The notes: generated by a model from the sequence alone, not told the origin. Shown: positions 44,051 to 53,198, numbered from the stretch's first letter. The stretch: 64,000 bases of DNA from Streptomyces diastaticus subsp. diastaticus (GCF_011170125.1 NZ_BLLN01000001.1:124001-188000); one strand, 5' to 3'. Program-made: numbers and translations.

Positions 44051-44815
44051 TCAGCCCCCGGGCCTGCGGAAGAGGGCGTTCCACAGGAACGGCACGCCGA
44101 AGTGGGGGGAGTCGACCGGCTCCTCGTCCATCCGGCACAGCTCGATCTCCTCCAGCCCGGCGAAGACCCGGCGCAGGGCGTCGGCGGTGTAGCCGAGACC
44201 GCCGCGCAGGAGTCCGGGACGGCGGTACAGCTCGGCGTCGGAGGCACAGGTGCCGGAGCCCTCCGCTCCCGCGACGAAGCAGTTGAGGACCAGGTGGCCG
44301 CCCGGGGCGAGGAGCCGGTCGAGCAGGGCGAGGTAGCTGACCCGGCGGTGGGGCGGGAGCTGGTGGAAACAGCCCGAGTCGTGGATGAGGTCGTACGGGC
44401 CGTCCAGCCCGGCCGCGTCGGGGGCGAAGGCGTCGCCGAGGTGGAAGCGGATCTCGGCCCCGGCCTCGCGGGCGCGGTCGCGGGCCCAGTCGACGGCGGC
44501 CGGCGACAGGTCCACGGCGTCGACCCGGTACCCCTCGGCCGCCAGGAGCAGCGCGTTGCGGCCCGGTCCGCAGCCGAGGTCCAGGACGCGCCCGCCGGGG
44601 CGGACCAGGCCCCGGCCGAGGTGGCGGGCGAGATTGGCGTCGGGTGCGGCCACGAAGAAGGGGACGGGCCGCTCGCGGTCCGCGTAGAAGCCGTCCCAGA
44701 AGGAGGCGGCCCCGGCCGTCCACCGGTCGGCGTCCGCGGTGAACAACCCGTCCAGCAACAGCAGCACGTCCTCCACCGACCGCACCTCGCGGCCCTGTGC
44801 CCCGGAGCGCTCCAT
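44051..44815 (-). CDS. SAM-dependent class I methyltransferase
   Basis: 254 aa. SAM-binding motif I RVLDLGCGPGRNAL (about 75-90), acidic VDAVDLSP loop, GDAFAP and YDLIHDSGCFHQLP (motif IV). The N-terminus (FWDGFYADRERPVPFFV) and DSGCFHQL resemble thiopurine/tellurite-resistance-like methyltransferases (TehB/TPMT type). Substrate unknown. ATG with GAGGAGAGGGG upstream. Confidence 0.85.
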   Translation of the reverse strand: MERSGAQGREVRSVEDVLLLLDGLFTADADRWTAGAASFWDGFYADRERPVPFFVAAPDANLARHLGRGLVRPGGRVLDLGCGPGRNALLLAAEGYRVDAVDLSPAAVDWARDRAREAGAEIRFHLGDAFAPDAAGLDGPYDLIHDSGCFHQLPPHRRVSYLALLDRLLAPGGHLVLNCFVAGAEGSGTCASDAELYRRPGLLRGGLGYTADALRRVFAGLEEIELCRMDEEPVDSPHFGVPFLWNALFRRPGG

Positions 44816-45023
44816 CAGGTTCCCCTCTCCTCGCGGTGCGGGAAAGGTAGCTCCGGGGGCCACGAAGTACCAGGTCAGCCCGGCCGGCGGGAGAGCACCG
44901 GCGGGCCTGGGCGGACCTGGCCGCCCAGGCCCGACACCGAGTCCCGGACCCGGTGCGTACGCCGCGCCACACCCCCGCCCCGTCTCCTCCGGGGGCCTCC
45001 TGGGGGTGGGCCGGGGACGATTT

Positions 45024-45043
45024 CCCCGGCGTTCCCGCCGGGG
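45024..45043 (-). terminator. Probable terminator of the Nramp-like gene
   Basis: CCCCGGCG / CGCCGGGG 8-bp stem with a 4-nt loop, 35 bp downstream of the stop. Confidence 0.5.
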
Positions 45044-45077
45044 GCCGCCCCGGGCCCGCCGCTCAGCCGTCCGTGCG

Positions 45078-46391
45078 TCAGAACAGGTCGCGGATCTGCT
45101 GCACGCAGAGGACCACGAAGAGAAGTCCGGCGGCGGCCAGCATGACGTTGCTGAGCCGGCCGTTGCGCCACTCGCGCGGGGTGCGGTCGGAGTTGAGCAG
45201 GGCGATCAGGGTGAAGGCGAGGAACGGCATGAAGAAGGCGCCGAGCACGCCGTAGACCAGGACCAGGCCGAAGGGCTGGTCGAGGAAGAGCAGCGCCATC
45301 GGCGGGAAGGTCAGCCACAGCAGGTACGCGCGGAACGGTGCGGACTTCTCCCGCTCGCCCTTGGCGACCTCGGCGGCGCCGCCCTCCGCAGCCGCCTCGG
45401 CGCGCACGGCCTCCTTGCGCAGCCGCTCCACGAAGTCGGCGAACATCAGGCTGACGCCGTGCCAGACGCCGATCAGCGAGGAGAAGGAGGTGGCGAAGAA
45501 GCCGACCAGGAAGAGGGTGGCGGTGGCGGAGCCGAACCGCTTCTCCAGCACGTCGCCGAGGTCGACGAGGCCCTTGTCGCCGGAGGTCAGCACGAGGTTG
45601 GTGGAGTGCAGCAGTTCGGCGCCGATGATCAGCATGGCGACGACGAAGATGCCGGTGGTGACGTAGGCGACCCTGTTGTCCAGGCGCATCACCTTCATCC
45701 AGCCGCTGGTGGTCCAGCCCTTGGCGTTCACCCAGTAGCCGTAGGCCGCCATGGTGATGGTGCCGCCGACGCCGCCGACGATGCCCAGCGTGTAGAGGAG
45801 CGAGCCGTCGGGCAGCGCCGGGACCAGGCCCGAGAAGGTGCTCGGCAGGCTCGGGCCGACCCGGACGGCGACGTGGACGACCACGACGAACATCACGCCG
45901 ATCATCGCGGTCATGACCTTCTCGAAGACCGCGTACCGGTTGAACCAGACGAAGAGCAGCCCGAGGACGCCCGTGATCGCGGCCCACACCTTCAGGCCGG
46001 GGCCGTCGGGGAAGAGCGCCACGACCGGCAGCGCCGAGGACGACATGGCGGTGGCGCCGTAGACGAAGCCCCAGACCACGATGTAGACGGCGAAGTACCA
46101 CGTGGTCCAGCGGCCGAGGCTGCGCCAGCCCTCGAAGATGGTGCGGCCGGTGGCCAGGTGCCAGCGGCCGGTGGCCTCCGCCAGCGAGATCTTCACCAGG
46201 CAGCCGACGACCGCCGCCCACAGCAGCGTGTAGCCGAACTTGCTGCCCGCGATGAGCGTCGCCACCAGGTCGCCCGCGCCGACGCCGGTGGCGGCGACCA
46301 CGATGCCCGGGCCGATGTACTTCCAACTCGCCTTGCGCGGCCCCGGGTCCGCCGCCTGTGGCGCGGTCGCCGCGCCGTCCGTCTCCGTCAT
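45078..46391 (-). CDS. Nramp-superfamily metal ion transporter, divergent motifs
   Basis: 437 aa, about eleven TM helices. The overall Nramp pattern is clear (KYIGPGIVVAATGVGAGDLVATLIAGSKFGY at TM1; GGVGGTITMAAYGYWVNAKGW at TM6), but the DPGN metal-binding motif of TM1 and the MPH motif of TM6 are absent. That places it with Nramp-related proteins whose substrate may not be Mn2+/Fe2+. ATG start with GGGGAG upstream; longer upstream frames lie in non-coding sequence. Confidence 0.85.
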   Translation of the reverse strand: MTETDGAATAPQAADPGPRKASWKYIGPGIVVAATGVGAGDLVATLIAGSKFGYTLLWAAVVGCLVKISLAEATGRWHLATGRTIFEGWRSLGRWTTWYFAVYIVVWGFVYGATAMSSSALPVVALFPDGPGLKVWAAITGVLGLLFVWFNRYAVFEKVMTAMIGVMFVVVVHVAVRVGPSLPSTFSGLVPALPDGSLLYTLGIVGGVGGTITMAAYGYWVNAKGWTTSGWMKVMRLDNRVAYVTTGIFVVAMLIIGAELLHSTNLVLTSGDKGLVDLGDVLEKRFGSATATLFLVGFFATSFSSLIGVWHGVSLMFADFVERLRKEAVRAEAAAEGGAAEVAKGEREKSAPFRAYLLWLTFPPMALLFLDQPFGLVLVYGVLGAFFMPFLAFTLIALLNSDRTPREWRNGRLSNVMLAAAGLLFVVLCVQQIRDLF

Positions 46392-46555
46392 CTGCCTGCT
46401 CCCCGCTGTGGTGGACGCGCCCGGGGGCGCGGTCGGCGTACGGTCGAGGAGATCAAGAAACCGTAAAGCCGGGCGGGTCACAAGGGGGCCGGCACACGTG
46501 GTTCCGCCTGTGCCGGAACGTCCTGGCACCGCGTCGGCGGCACCGGCCGGCGAGG

Positions 46556-47362
46556 TCACGCGGGGCCCGGCCGCCGTTCGCGGTACGGCCTGAACACGCG
46601 GCCCGGCCCGGCCCGTCCGGCGGCCACCCCCGCCACCACGTGGACGCCTCCGGCCACCCCCCAGGTCAGGCGGGCGTCACGGACCGGCGGAGCCTCGAAG
46701 CGGCTGGGGACGAGGCGCAGAGGATCGGCGAGGACCCGTACCCGCTCGCCCACGCGGTGGGTGCGGCAGCCGGTGGTGGTGGAGGGCAGGGCGTGGCCCT
46801 GGAGGTCGGCGAGGTCGCAGCGGGGTCCGGTGCGGGCGTGCAGGTCGCGGGTGACGACGGCGGGGACCCATTCGCCGCGCGTCAGCAGCAGGGCGTCCTG
46901 GAAGGCGGCGGAGGCGAAGCCGATGATCCACAGTCCGGCCAGGAAGTGCGGCAGCACGTACCGCCAGGGGCGGGCGGTGGCCACCAGGGCGGCGAACAGG
47001 GCCAGTCCGAGGCCCACCCCGGCGATCCCGCCGGCACGTCCGGCCACGCCCCCGAGCAGCAGGACCACCAGCAGGGCGGCGCCCCCGGCGGCCAGTGCCC
47101 CGCGACGGGAGGTGCGGCGTGTGGCCGCCCGGCGGGAGCGGGCGAGCGGGACGGGGCGCGCCGGGACGCGGGGAGCGCCCCCGGCCCGGGAGCCGGGGAC
47201 GACGGGTGCCGCGCGCACCCCGCCGGTACACCACGGCCCGTCGCCACCGGGGTCGGGCCCCGCCTCGCGCGTCCGCGGGCCCGCTCCGTTGGCCCCGCCC
47301 GGCACGGCCTCGCCGCCGGGGCGGCGCCCGCTCTCCGTCGTACAGGTGGTTCGTTCGCCCAT
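46556..47362 (-). CDS. Hypothetical membrane protein (DUF3592-like)
   Basis: 268 aa. A disordered basic N-terminus (1-85) and two or three TM helices (about 90-150) precede a small soluble region with GEWVPAVVTRDL and HRVGERVRVLADP, the pattern of DUF3592-type membrane proteins where a short beta domain follows a membrane hairpin. ATG start with GAGAGG upstream. It lies 164 bp upstream of the Nramp-like gene on the same strand but with no sign of coupling. Function unknown. Confidence 0.65.
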   Translation of the reverse strand: MGERTTCTTESGRRPGGEAVPGGANGAGPRTREAGPDPGGDGPWCTGGVRAAPVVPGSRAGGAPRVPARPVPLARSRRAATRRTSRRGALAAGGAALLVVLLLGGVAGRAGGIAGVGLGLALFAALVATARPWRYVLPHFLAGLWIIGFASAAFQDALLLTRGEWVPAVVTRDLHARTGPRCDLADLQGHALPSTTTGCRTHRVGERVRVLADPLRLVPSRFEAPPVRDARLTWGVAGGVHVVAGVAAGRAGPGRVFRPYRERRPGPA

Positions 47363-47496
47363 GTGTCCGGCCTCTCGCGCATCCGTCTGGCTCGCCGGAG
47401 CCCATCCCCCGTGTGCGGTGCCGACAGCCCTGACGTCACCCGCCCGGCGGGCGTACGGGCCCAGCCCGGTGCGCCCCCGCGCACGTCCCCGGCGCG

Positions 47497-47534
47497 CCGA
47501 CGCCCCCGCGCGCCGGGGCGGACGGGGGCGTCGG
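47497..47534 (-). terminator. Terminator of the ridA gene
   Basis: CCGACGCCCCCG / CGGGGGCGTCGG 12-bp stem, 19 bp downstream of the ridA stop. Confidence 0.75.
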
Positions 47535-47553
47535 GCGGGGCCTCGGACGGAGG

Positions 47554-47979
47554 TCAGCCCAGGACGGCGAGGGCGTCGATCTCGACGAGGAGGCCCTTGG
47601 GCAGGCCGACGTAGACGGTGGTGCGGGCGGCCGGCGGGGCCTGGAGGTCCTGCTCGGCGAAGTACTGGTCGTAGATCTCGTTCAGCTCGGCGAAGTGGCC
47701 GGTGTCGGTGAGGTAGACGCGCATCATCATCACGTCGTCCCAGCTCGCGCCGCCCTCCTCCAGGATCGCCTGGACGTTGGCGAAGGTCTGGAGGGTCTGC
47801 TCACGCAGGGTCGGGCCGGCCGGGGTCGGCGCCTGGCCCTCGACGGCGGGCAGGAAGCCGACCTGCCCGGCGACCTGGAGGATGTTGCCCTTGCGCACGC
47901 CGTGCGAGAACTTCGCGGGCGGCGTGGTGTGGGTGGGCGGGGTGAGGGCGGTCTTGGTGAGGGGCGCGGCGTCGCTCAT
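47554..47979 (-). CDS. RidA-family enamine/imine deaminase
   Basis: 141 aa. Motifs KFSHGVRKGNILQVAGQVGF, ILEEGGASWDDVMMMRVYLTD and PPAARTTVYVGLP, with the Arg needed to bind the substrate carboxylate. RidA proteins hydrolyse 2-aminoacrylate-type intermediates released by PLP dehydratases. Its place beside a PLP amino-acid deaminase and a D-aminoacylase suggests it finishes that reaction. It lies 33 bp downstream of the IclR gene on the same strand. Confidence 0.9.
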   Translation of the reverse strand: MSDAAPLTKTALTPPTHTTPPAKFSHGVRKGNILQVAGQVGFLPAVEGQAPTPAGPTLREQTLQTFANVQAILEEGGASWDDVMMMRVYLTDTGHFAELNEIYDQYFAEQDLQAPPAARTTVYVGLPKGLLVEIDALAVLG

Positions 47980-48012
47980 GGGTTCCTTCTTCCTTTGCGG
48001 AACGGCGGGGTC

Positions 48013-48786
48013 TTACTCGGGGGAAGCCTGCTCGGCCGGGGCGGGGGCGCTGCCGGAGTACTCGCGGCTGACGGCGTCGGCGGTGCGGCGGACCAGCGGG
48101 AGCAGGGCGAGGAGTTCCTCGGCGGTGACGACGACGTTGGGGGCGGAGACCGACATGGCGGCCACCACCCGGCCGTCGGGCCCCCGCACGGGCGCGGCCA
48201 CGCAGTTGATGGACTCCTCGTGGCCGCCGAGGTCGGTGGCCCAGCCCTGTTCGCGCACGAGGGCCAGTTCCTTGAGGAAGGCGGCGGCGTTCGGCGTCGA
48301 GCGGGCGGTGTACTGGGGGTAGTCGAGGCGTTCGGCGAGGGCGCGGCGCTCGGCCTCGGGGAGGTCGGCGAGGAGCAGCTTGGCGACGGCGGCCACGGTG
48401 GTGGCGACGGGCTTGCCGATCCGGGAGTACATCCGGACCGGGTAGCGGCTCTCCACCTTGTCGATGTAGAGGACCTCGTCCTCCTCGTGGACGGCGAGGT
48501 GCACGGTGTGGCCGCACCGGTCGTTGAGGGCGACCAGGTGCGGGTGGGCGATCTCGCGCACGTCGAGGTGTTCCACCGCCTCCTGGGCCAGCGCGAAGAG
48601 GCGGGCCCCGAGCCGGTAGCGCTGGTCGGCCTGGCGGTGGACGAGTCCGTGCTCGTGCAGGGTGCGCAGCAGCCGGAGCGCGGTGGACTTGTGCACGCCG
48701 AGCCGGTCGGCGACCTTCCCGAGGTCGGCGGGTCCCTCGGCGAGCAGCGGCAGGATGCTGAGCGCGCGGTCGACGGTCTGGCTCAT
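48013..48786 (-). CDS. IclR-family transcriptional regulator
   Basis: 257 aa. N-terminal winged HTH (QTVDRALSILPLLAEGPADLGKVADRLGVHKSTALRLLRTL) and C-terminal effector domain (HTVHLAVHEEDEVLYIDKVES, GKPVATTVAAVAKLLLAD, CVAAPVRGPDGRVVAAMSVSAP). It is probably the local regulator of the D-amino-acid cluster, acting at the palindromes at 50062-50087. GAGGAGG precedes the ATG; its start overlaps the kinase gene's stop (ATGA). Confidence 0.92.
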   Translation of the reverse strand: MSQTVDRALSILPLLAEGPADLGKVADRLGVHKSTALRLLRTLHEHGLVHRQADQRYRLGARLFALAQEAVEHLDVREIAHPHLVALNDRCGHTVHLAVHEEDEVLYIDKVESRYPVRMYSRIGKPVATTVAAVAKLLLADLPEAERRALAERLDYPQYTARSTPNAAAFLKELALVREQGWATDLGGHEESINCVAAPVRGPDGRVVAAMSVSAPNVVVTAEELLALLPLVRRTADAVSREYSGSAPAPAEQASPE

Positions 48787-49877
48787 GGGACGCGTACCTC
48801 CTCGGCGGCCCCCGCCCGGGTCCAGCCGGGGCCGAGACGCAGTCTGCCCCACGCCGCGTCGTCGAGCCCGGCCAGGCGGTCGGCGTGGGCGCGGGCGGGC
48901 GGGGCGGTGAGGTCGCCGGGGACGGTGAGGGCGGCCGCGGCGACGAGGTGGCCGTGGCGCAGCCGGTCGCGGGCGGGCAGGCCGCGCAGCAGGGCGGAGA
49001 GGAAGCCGGCGGCGAAGGCGTCCCCGGCGCCGACGGGCGCGACCACCTCGACGGTGGGCGCGGGCTCCTCGGTGACCGCGTCCCCGTCGTAGGCGAGCGC
49101 GCCCTGGCTGCCGCGTTTGACGACGAGGTGGCGGGGTCCCGGCAGGGCGGCGCGGATCGCCTCGGGGGTGTGCAGGCCCCAGACCTCGGCGGCCTCGTCC
49201 TCGCCGACGAGCACCAGGTCCGCGCGGTCGGCCAGTTCGGCGAGGACGGCGGGTCCGTCGGTGCGCCCCTGCCAGAGCCGGGGCCGGTGGTTGACGTCGA
49301 AGGAGACGAGGGGGCGGCCGGGGCGGGGCGCGGTGAGGTCGCGGAGGAGGGCGAGGCAGTCGGCGGAGAGGGCGGCCGTGATGCCGGTGAGGTGGAGGAC
49401 CCGGGTGGCCAGCAGGGAGGCGTACGGGACGGTGTCGGGGCTCATCGCGGAGGCGGCGGAGCCGTGCCGGTAGTAGGCGACCTCGTGCCCGGCGGCGCCC
49501 CGGTCGTCGGCGGTGCGGAAGTACAGGCCGGTGGGGCGGTCGGGGTCGCGGGTGACGGCGGTGGTGTCGGTGCCGTAGGCGGCGACGGCGGCCAGCAGGT
49601 GGTCACCGAAGCCGTCGGTGCCGACCCGGCTGACCCAGCGGGTGCGGTGCCCGGCGGCGGCGAGCGCGCAGGCGACGTTGGACTCGGCGCCGCCGATGGT
49701 GCGGGCGAAGGAGGGGACGGCGGCGAGCGGGCCCGGCCGGTCGGGCAGGAAGGTGATCATGGACTCGCCGAGGCAGACGGCCTCCCAGCGGGGGCCCTGC
49801 CCGGCGTCCGTACCCGGTGCTGCCGGGACGGGCGCCGTGGCGGCTGGGCGCGGGGCGGGGTGTCCCGCTGCTGTCAC
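48783..49877 (-). CDS. PfkB-family sugar kinase (2-keto-3-deoxygluconate kinase-like)
   Basis: 364 aa. PfkB signatures: GESMITFLPDRPG at the N-terminus, FARTIGGAESNVACALAAAG and the catalytic anion hole VAPVGAGDAFAAGF. The closest recognisable type is KdgK, phosphorylating 2-keto-3-deoxygluconate. Its operon with an IclR regulator and RidA, facing a PLP amino-acid deaminase, makes the physiological substrate uncertain. GTG start with AAGGAG 6 nt upstream. Confidence 0.87.
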   Translation of the reverse strand: MTAAGHPAPRPAATAPVPAAPGTDAGQGPRWEAVCLGESMITFLPDRPGPLAAVPSFARTIGGAESNVACALAAAGHRTRWVSRVGTDGFGDHLLAAVAAYGTDTTAVTRDPDRPTGLYFRTADDRGAAGHEVAYYRHGSAASAMSPDTVPYASLLATRVLHLTGITAALSADCLALLRDLTAPRPGRPLVSFDVNHRPRLWQGRTDGPAVLAELADRADLVLVGEDEAAEVWGLHTPEAIRAALPGPRHLVVKRGSQGALAYDGDAVTEEPAPTVEVVAPVGAGDAFAAGFLSALLRGLPARDRLRHGHLVAAAALTVPGDLTAPPARAHADRLAGLDDAAWGRLRLGPGWTRAGAAEEVRVP

Positions 49878-50061
49878 GGCGTGCTCCTTGCGGTGGGCGG
49901 CTCCCGGCGCGCGGTCGGCGGCGGGTCGGTCGGCGGCACCCGCACCGGTGATCCGGGAGGGGCGGCCGGGTGACGCCGGACGGGTGCGGTGCGGCCGGGG
50001 CGGGTTCGCGCACCATTGACCCGGCATCGTCGGGGATGTTAGACAGCTCGGAGCGCTCTAC

Positions 50062-50087
50062 GCAACGGCCGTTGCAGTATTCGCAAC
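50062..50087. promoter_or_regulatory. Tandem palindromic operator between divergent operons
   Basis: GCAACGGCCGTTGC (50062-50075) is a perfect palindrome, and GTTGCAGTATTCGCAAC (50071-50087) a second inverted repeat sharing its right arm: three GCAAC/GTTGC half-sites in a row. TTGC/GCAA arms are typical of IclR/KdgR-type sites. It lies between the kinase-iclR-ridA and deaminase-deacylase units. Confidence 0.65.
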
Positions 50088-50145
50088 ACTCAGCTCCAGT
50101 CGCCACACTCGGTACGCACCATCCCTCACCCTCCGGGAGGCCCCC

Positions 50146-51516
50146 TTGTCGTCCGCCGCCGAGCAGCCCGCGTCCCCGCACGGCTCCGTGCCCGCCCGCG
50201 CGGCCGGACACGCCTTCGCCGACCCCGAGGGCGCCCGCGCCGCCGCCGAACGCGCGGCCCGGCTCGGCGAGGAGCGGGTCGGCCCGCACTTCAAGGGGCT
50301 GCCGCCGGACGCCGACGGGCTGACGGTGGGCGCTCTGGCGGCCGAGCGCCGCTCGCTGTTCACCGGAGGCTTCACCACACCGGTGCTCGCGCTCGACGCG
50401 GCCGCGCTCGCCCACAACCTGTCCCTGCTGGAGCACTACACCGAGCGGCACGGCCTCGCCTTCGCCCCGCACGGCAAGACCTCCATGGCCCCGGAGCTGT
50501 TCGCCCGGCAGCTCGCCCACGGCGCCTGGGGCGTCACGGTCGCCGTCCCCCACCAGGCGCGGGTGGCCCGCGAGTTCGGGGTGCGCCGGGTCTTCCTCGC
50601 CAACGAGCTGGTGGACGCCGCCGCCCTCACCGCCCTCACCGCCGATCTCGACGCCGACCCGGAGTTCCAGCTCCTGGTCTACGTGGACTCGGTCCGCGGC
50701 GTGGAGCTGATGGACGAGGCCCGCCGGGCCGCGGGCGCGGTGCGTCCGCTGGACGTGGTGGTGGAGCTGGCGGCGGGTGAGGGCGCGCGGACCGGCGTCC
50801 GCGACGAGGCGGGCTGCCGCGCGGTCGCCGACGCGGTCGCGGCCGGGGACACGCTGCGGCTCGCGGGCGTCGCCGGGTACGAGGGCGAGGTGCCGGACGC
50901 CTCCCCGGAGCGGGTCCGCGCCTGGCTGCGGCGGCTCACCGCCCTCGCCGCGGAGTTCGACGCCGAGGGCCGGTTCGCCGGCCTCGGCCAGATCGTGGTG
51001 AGCGCGGGCGGCAGCGCCTGGTTCGACGCGGTCGCCGACGTCTTCGCCGAACTCCCGCCGCTCTCCCTTCCGGCGCTCAAGCTGCTCCGCTCCGGCGCGT
51101 ACGTCTCGCACGACGACGGCCACTACCGGCACGTCACGCCGTTCAACCGGGTGCCCGAGGAGGGGGCGCTGCGGCCGGCCTTCCGGCTGTGGGCGCAGGT
51201 CGTCTCCCGGCCGAGCCCGGACCAGGCGTTCGTCAACGCGGGCAAGCGCGACGCCGCCTACGACCTGCACCTGCCCGAGGTCCAGGTGGTCCGCGACGCA
51301 CGGACCGGCGTCCTGCGCCCGGCCGCGGGCATCACCCTCACCGGCCTCTCCGACCAGCACGGCTGGCTCAGCACCGAGGCGGGAGCGGAGCTGGAGGTCG
51401 GCGACTGGATCGGCTTCGGCCTCTCCCACCCCTGCACCTCCTTCGACAAGTGGCAGCTGATCCCGGTCACCGAGGCCGACGGCACCGTCACCGAACTGGT
51501 GCGCACCTTCTTCTGA
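50146..51516 (+). CDS. PLP-dependent amino-acid deaminase (fold III, D-serine dehydratase/D-threonine aldolase-like)
   Basis: 456 aa. PLP-binding Lys111 in FAPHGKTSMAPELF, an alanine-racemase-type N-terminal barrel (about 75-330) and a C-terminal beta domain with the metal-binding His-x-Cys (SHPC, His428/Cys430), as in eukaryote-type D-serine dehydratases. It probably eliminates ammonia from a D-hydroxy-amino acid through an imine that RidA hydrolyses. TTG start after GGGAGG; no nearer ATG or GTG fits the RBS. Confidence 0.85.
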   Translation: MSSAAEQPASPHGSVPARAAGHAFADPEGARAAAERAARLGEERVGPHFKGLPPDADGLTVGALAAERRSLFTGGFTTPVLALDAAALAHNLSLLEHYTERHGLAFAPHGKTSMAPELFARQLAHGAWGVTVAVPHQARVAREFGVRRVFLANELVDAAALTALTADLDADPEFQLLVYVDSVRGVELMDEARRAAGAVRPLDVVVELAAGEGARTGVRDEAGCRAVADAVAAGDTLRLAGVAGYEGEVPDASPERVRAWLRRLTALAAEFDAEGRFAGLGQIVVSAGGSAWFDAVADVFAELPPLSLPALKLLRSGAYVSHDDGHYRHVTPFNRVPEEGALRPAFRLWAQVVSRPSPDQAFVNAGKRDAAYDLHLPEVQVVRDARTGVLRPAAGITLTGLSDQHGWLSTEAGAELEVGDWIGFGLSHPCTSFDKWQLIPVTEADGTVTELVRTFF

Positions 51517-51548
51517 CCCGCACCGCACCACCGAGAGGCCCCACCCCC

Positions 51549-53198
51549 ATGGATCTGGTCCTGCGGGACGCCCGCGTCGTCGACGGCACCGGCGGCCCCT
51601 CCTACCGGGCCGACGTGGCCGTCGCCGGCGGCCGGATCGCCGCCGTCCACCGCGCGGAGGCGGGCGGCCCGCGCCCGGACGCCCGCCGTGCCGTCGACGC
51701 CTCCGGGCTCGCCCTGGCCCCCGGCTTCATCGACATGCACGCCCACAGCGACCTGGCGCTGCTGCGCGACCCGGACCACAGCGCCAAGGCCGCGCAGGGC
51801 GTCACCCTGGAGGTCCTCGGCCAGGACGGCCTGTCGTACGCGCCGGTCGACGACCGCACCCTCGGCGAGGTCCGCACCCAGATCACCGGCTGGAACGGCG
51901 GCGGACCAGGCGACGACCGGGTCGCCTTCGACTGGCGCACCGTCGGCGGCTACCTCGACCGCCTCGACCGGGCCTTCGCGGGCGCCGGGTACGACGGCGA
52001 GGGCATCGCCGTCAACGCCGCCTACCTCGTCCCGCAGGGCACCGTCCGTATGCACGCGATGGGCTGGGAGGACCGCGCCCCCACCCCCGCCGAACTGGAC
52101 GACATGCGCCGGCTCGTCGCCGAGGGTCTCCGGCAGGGCGCCGTCGGCCTCTCCGCCGGCCTCACCTACACCCCCGGCATGTACGCCTCCGACGCCGAAC
52201 TCACCGAGCTGTGCCGGGTGGTGGCCGCGTACGGCGGGTACTACTGCCCGCACCACCGCAGTTACGGGGCGGGCGCGCTGGAGGCGTACGAGGAGATGGT
52301 GGCGCTCAGCCGGGAGGCGGGGTGCGCGCTGCACCTGGCACACGCCACGATGAACTTCGGCGTCAACGAGGGCCGGGCGGACGATCTGCTCGCCCTGCTC
52401 GACGGGGCGCTGGCGGCCGGCGCCGACATCAGCCTGGACAGCTACCCGTACACCCCGGGCGCCACCACCCTCGTCGCCATGCTGCCGTCCTGGGCGGCCG
52501 AGGGCGGCCCGGAGGCACTGCTCGCCCGGCTCGCCGACCCCGCGACCGCCGCCCGGATCCGCACCGGTCTGGAGGTGACCGGCTCCGACGGCTGCCACGG
52601 CGTCCCCATCGACTGGGCGACGATCGAGATCTCCGGCACCGCCGACCAGGCGCTGGCCCCCTACGTCGGCCGGACCGTCGCCGCCTCGGCCGCCGAGCGC
52701 GGCGAGGAGCCGTGGGAGACCGCGGTGCGGCTGCTCACCGAGGACCGGCTCGGCACCTCGATCCTCCAGCACGTCGGCCATGAGGAGAACGTCCGCGCGA
52801 TCATGCGCCACCGCGTGCACACCGGCGGCTCGGACGGCATCCTCCAGGGTGCCAAACCGCACCCGCGCGCCTACGGCACCTTCCCGCACTACCTAGGCCA
52901 CTACGTCCGCGAGCTGGGCCTGTTCTCCCTGGAGGAGTGCGTCGCCCACCTCACCTCCCGCCCGGCCGCCCGGCTGCGCCTGCCCGACCGGGGCCTGGTC
53001 CGTGAGGGATACCGCGCCGACCTGGTCCTCTTCGACCCCGAGACCGTCGCCGCCGGCGCCACCTTCGCCGCGCCCCGCACGCTGCCGTCCGGCATCCCGC
53101 ACGTCCTGGTCGACGGCCGCTTCACCGTGGAGGACGGCCGGCGCACCCAGGTCCTGGCCGGCCGCTCGGTCCGCCGCACCCCCTGGCAGGGACGCTGA
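51549..53198 (+). CDS. N-acyl-D-amino-acid deacylase (amidohydrolase family)
   Basis: 549 aa. Metal motif GFIDMHAHSD, later His residues in YCPHHRSYG and LHLAHATMN, and catalytic Asp in TGGSDGILQG, as in D-aminoacylases; the C-terminal beta sandwich ends DLVLFDPETV.. VDGRFTVEDG. At the position where characterised D-aminoacylases have a metal-bridging Cys (GNCG), this protein reads GQDG. It would release free D-amino acids for the deaminase encoded 32 bp upstream. Confidence 0.9.
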   Translation: MDLVLRDARVVDGTGGPSYRADVAVAGGRIAAVHRAEAGGPRPDARRAVDASGLALAPGFIDMHAHSDLALLRDPDHSAKAAQGVTLEVLGQDGLSYAPVDDRTLGEVRTQITGWNGGGPGDDRVAFDWRTVGGYLDRLDRAFAGAGYDGEGIAVNAAYLVPQGTVRMHAMGWEDRAPTPAELDDMRRLVAEGLRQGAVGLSAGLTYTPGMYASDAELTELCRVVAAYGGYYCPHHRSYGAGALEAYEEMVALSREAGCALHLAHATMNFGVNEGRADDLLALLDGALAAGADISLDSYPYTPGATTLVAMLPSWAAEGGPEALLARLADPATAARIRTGLEVTGSDGCHGVPIDWATIEISGTADQALAPYVGRTVAASAAERGEEPWETAVRLLTEDRLGTSILQHVGHEENVRAIMRHRVHTGGSDGILQGAKPHPRAYGTFPHYLGHYVRELGLFSLEECVAHLTSRPAARLRLPDRGLVREGYRADLVLFDPETVAAGATFAAPRTLPSGIPHVLVDGRFTVEDGRRTQVLAGRSVRRTPWQGR

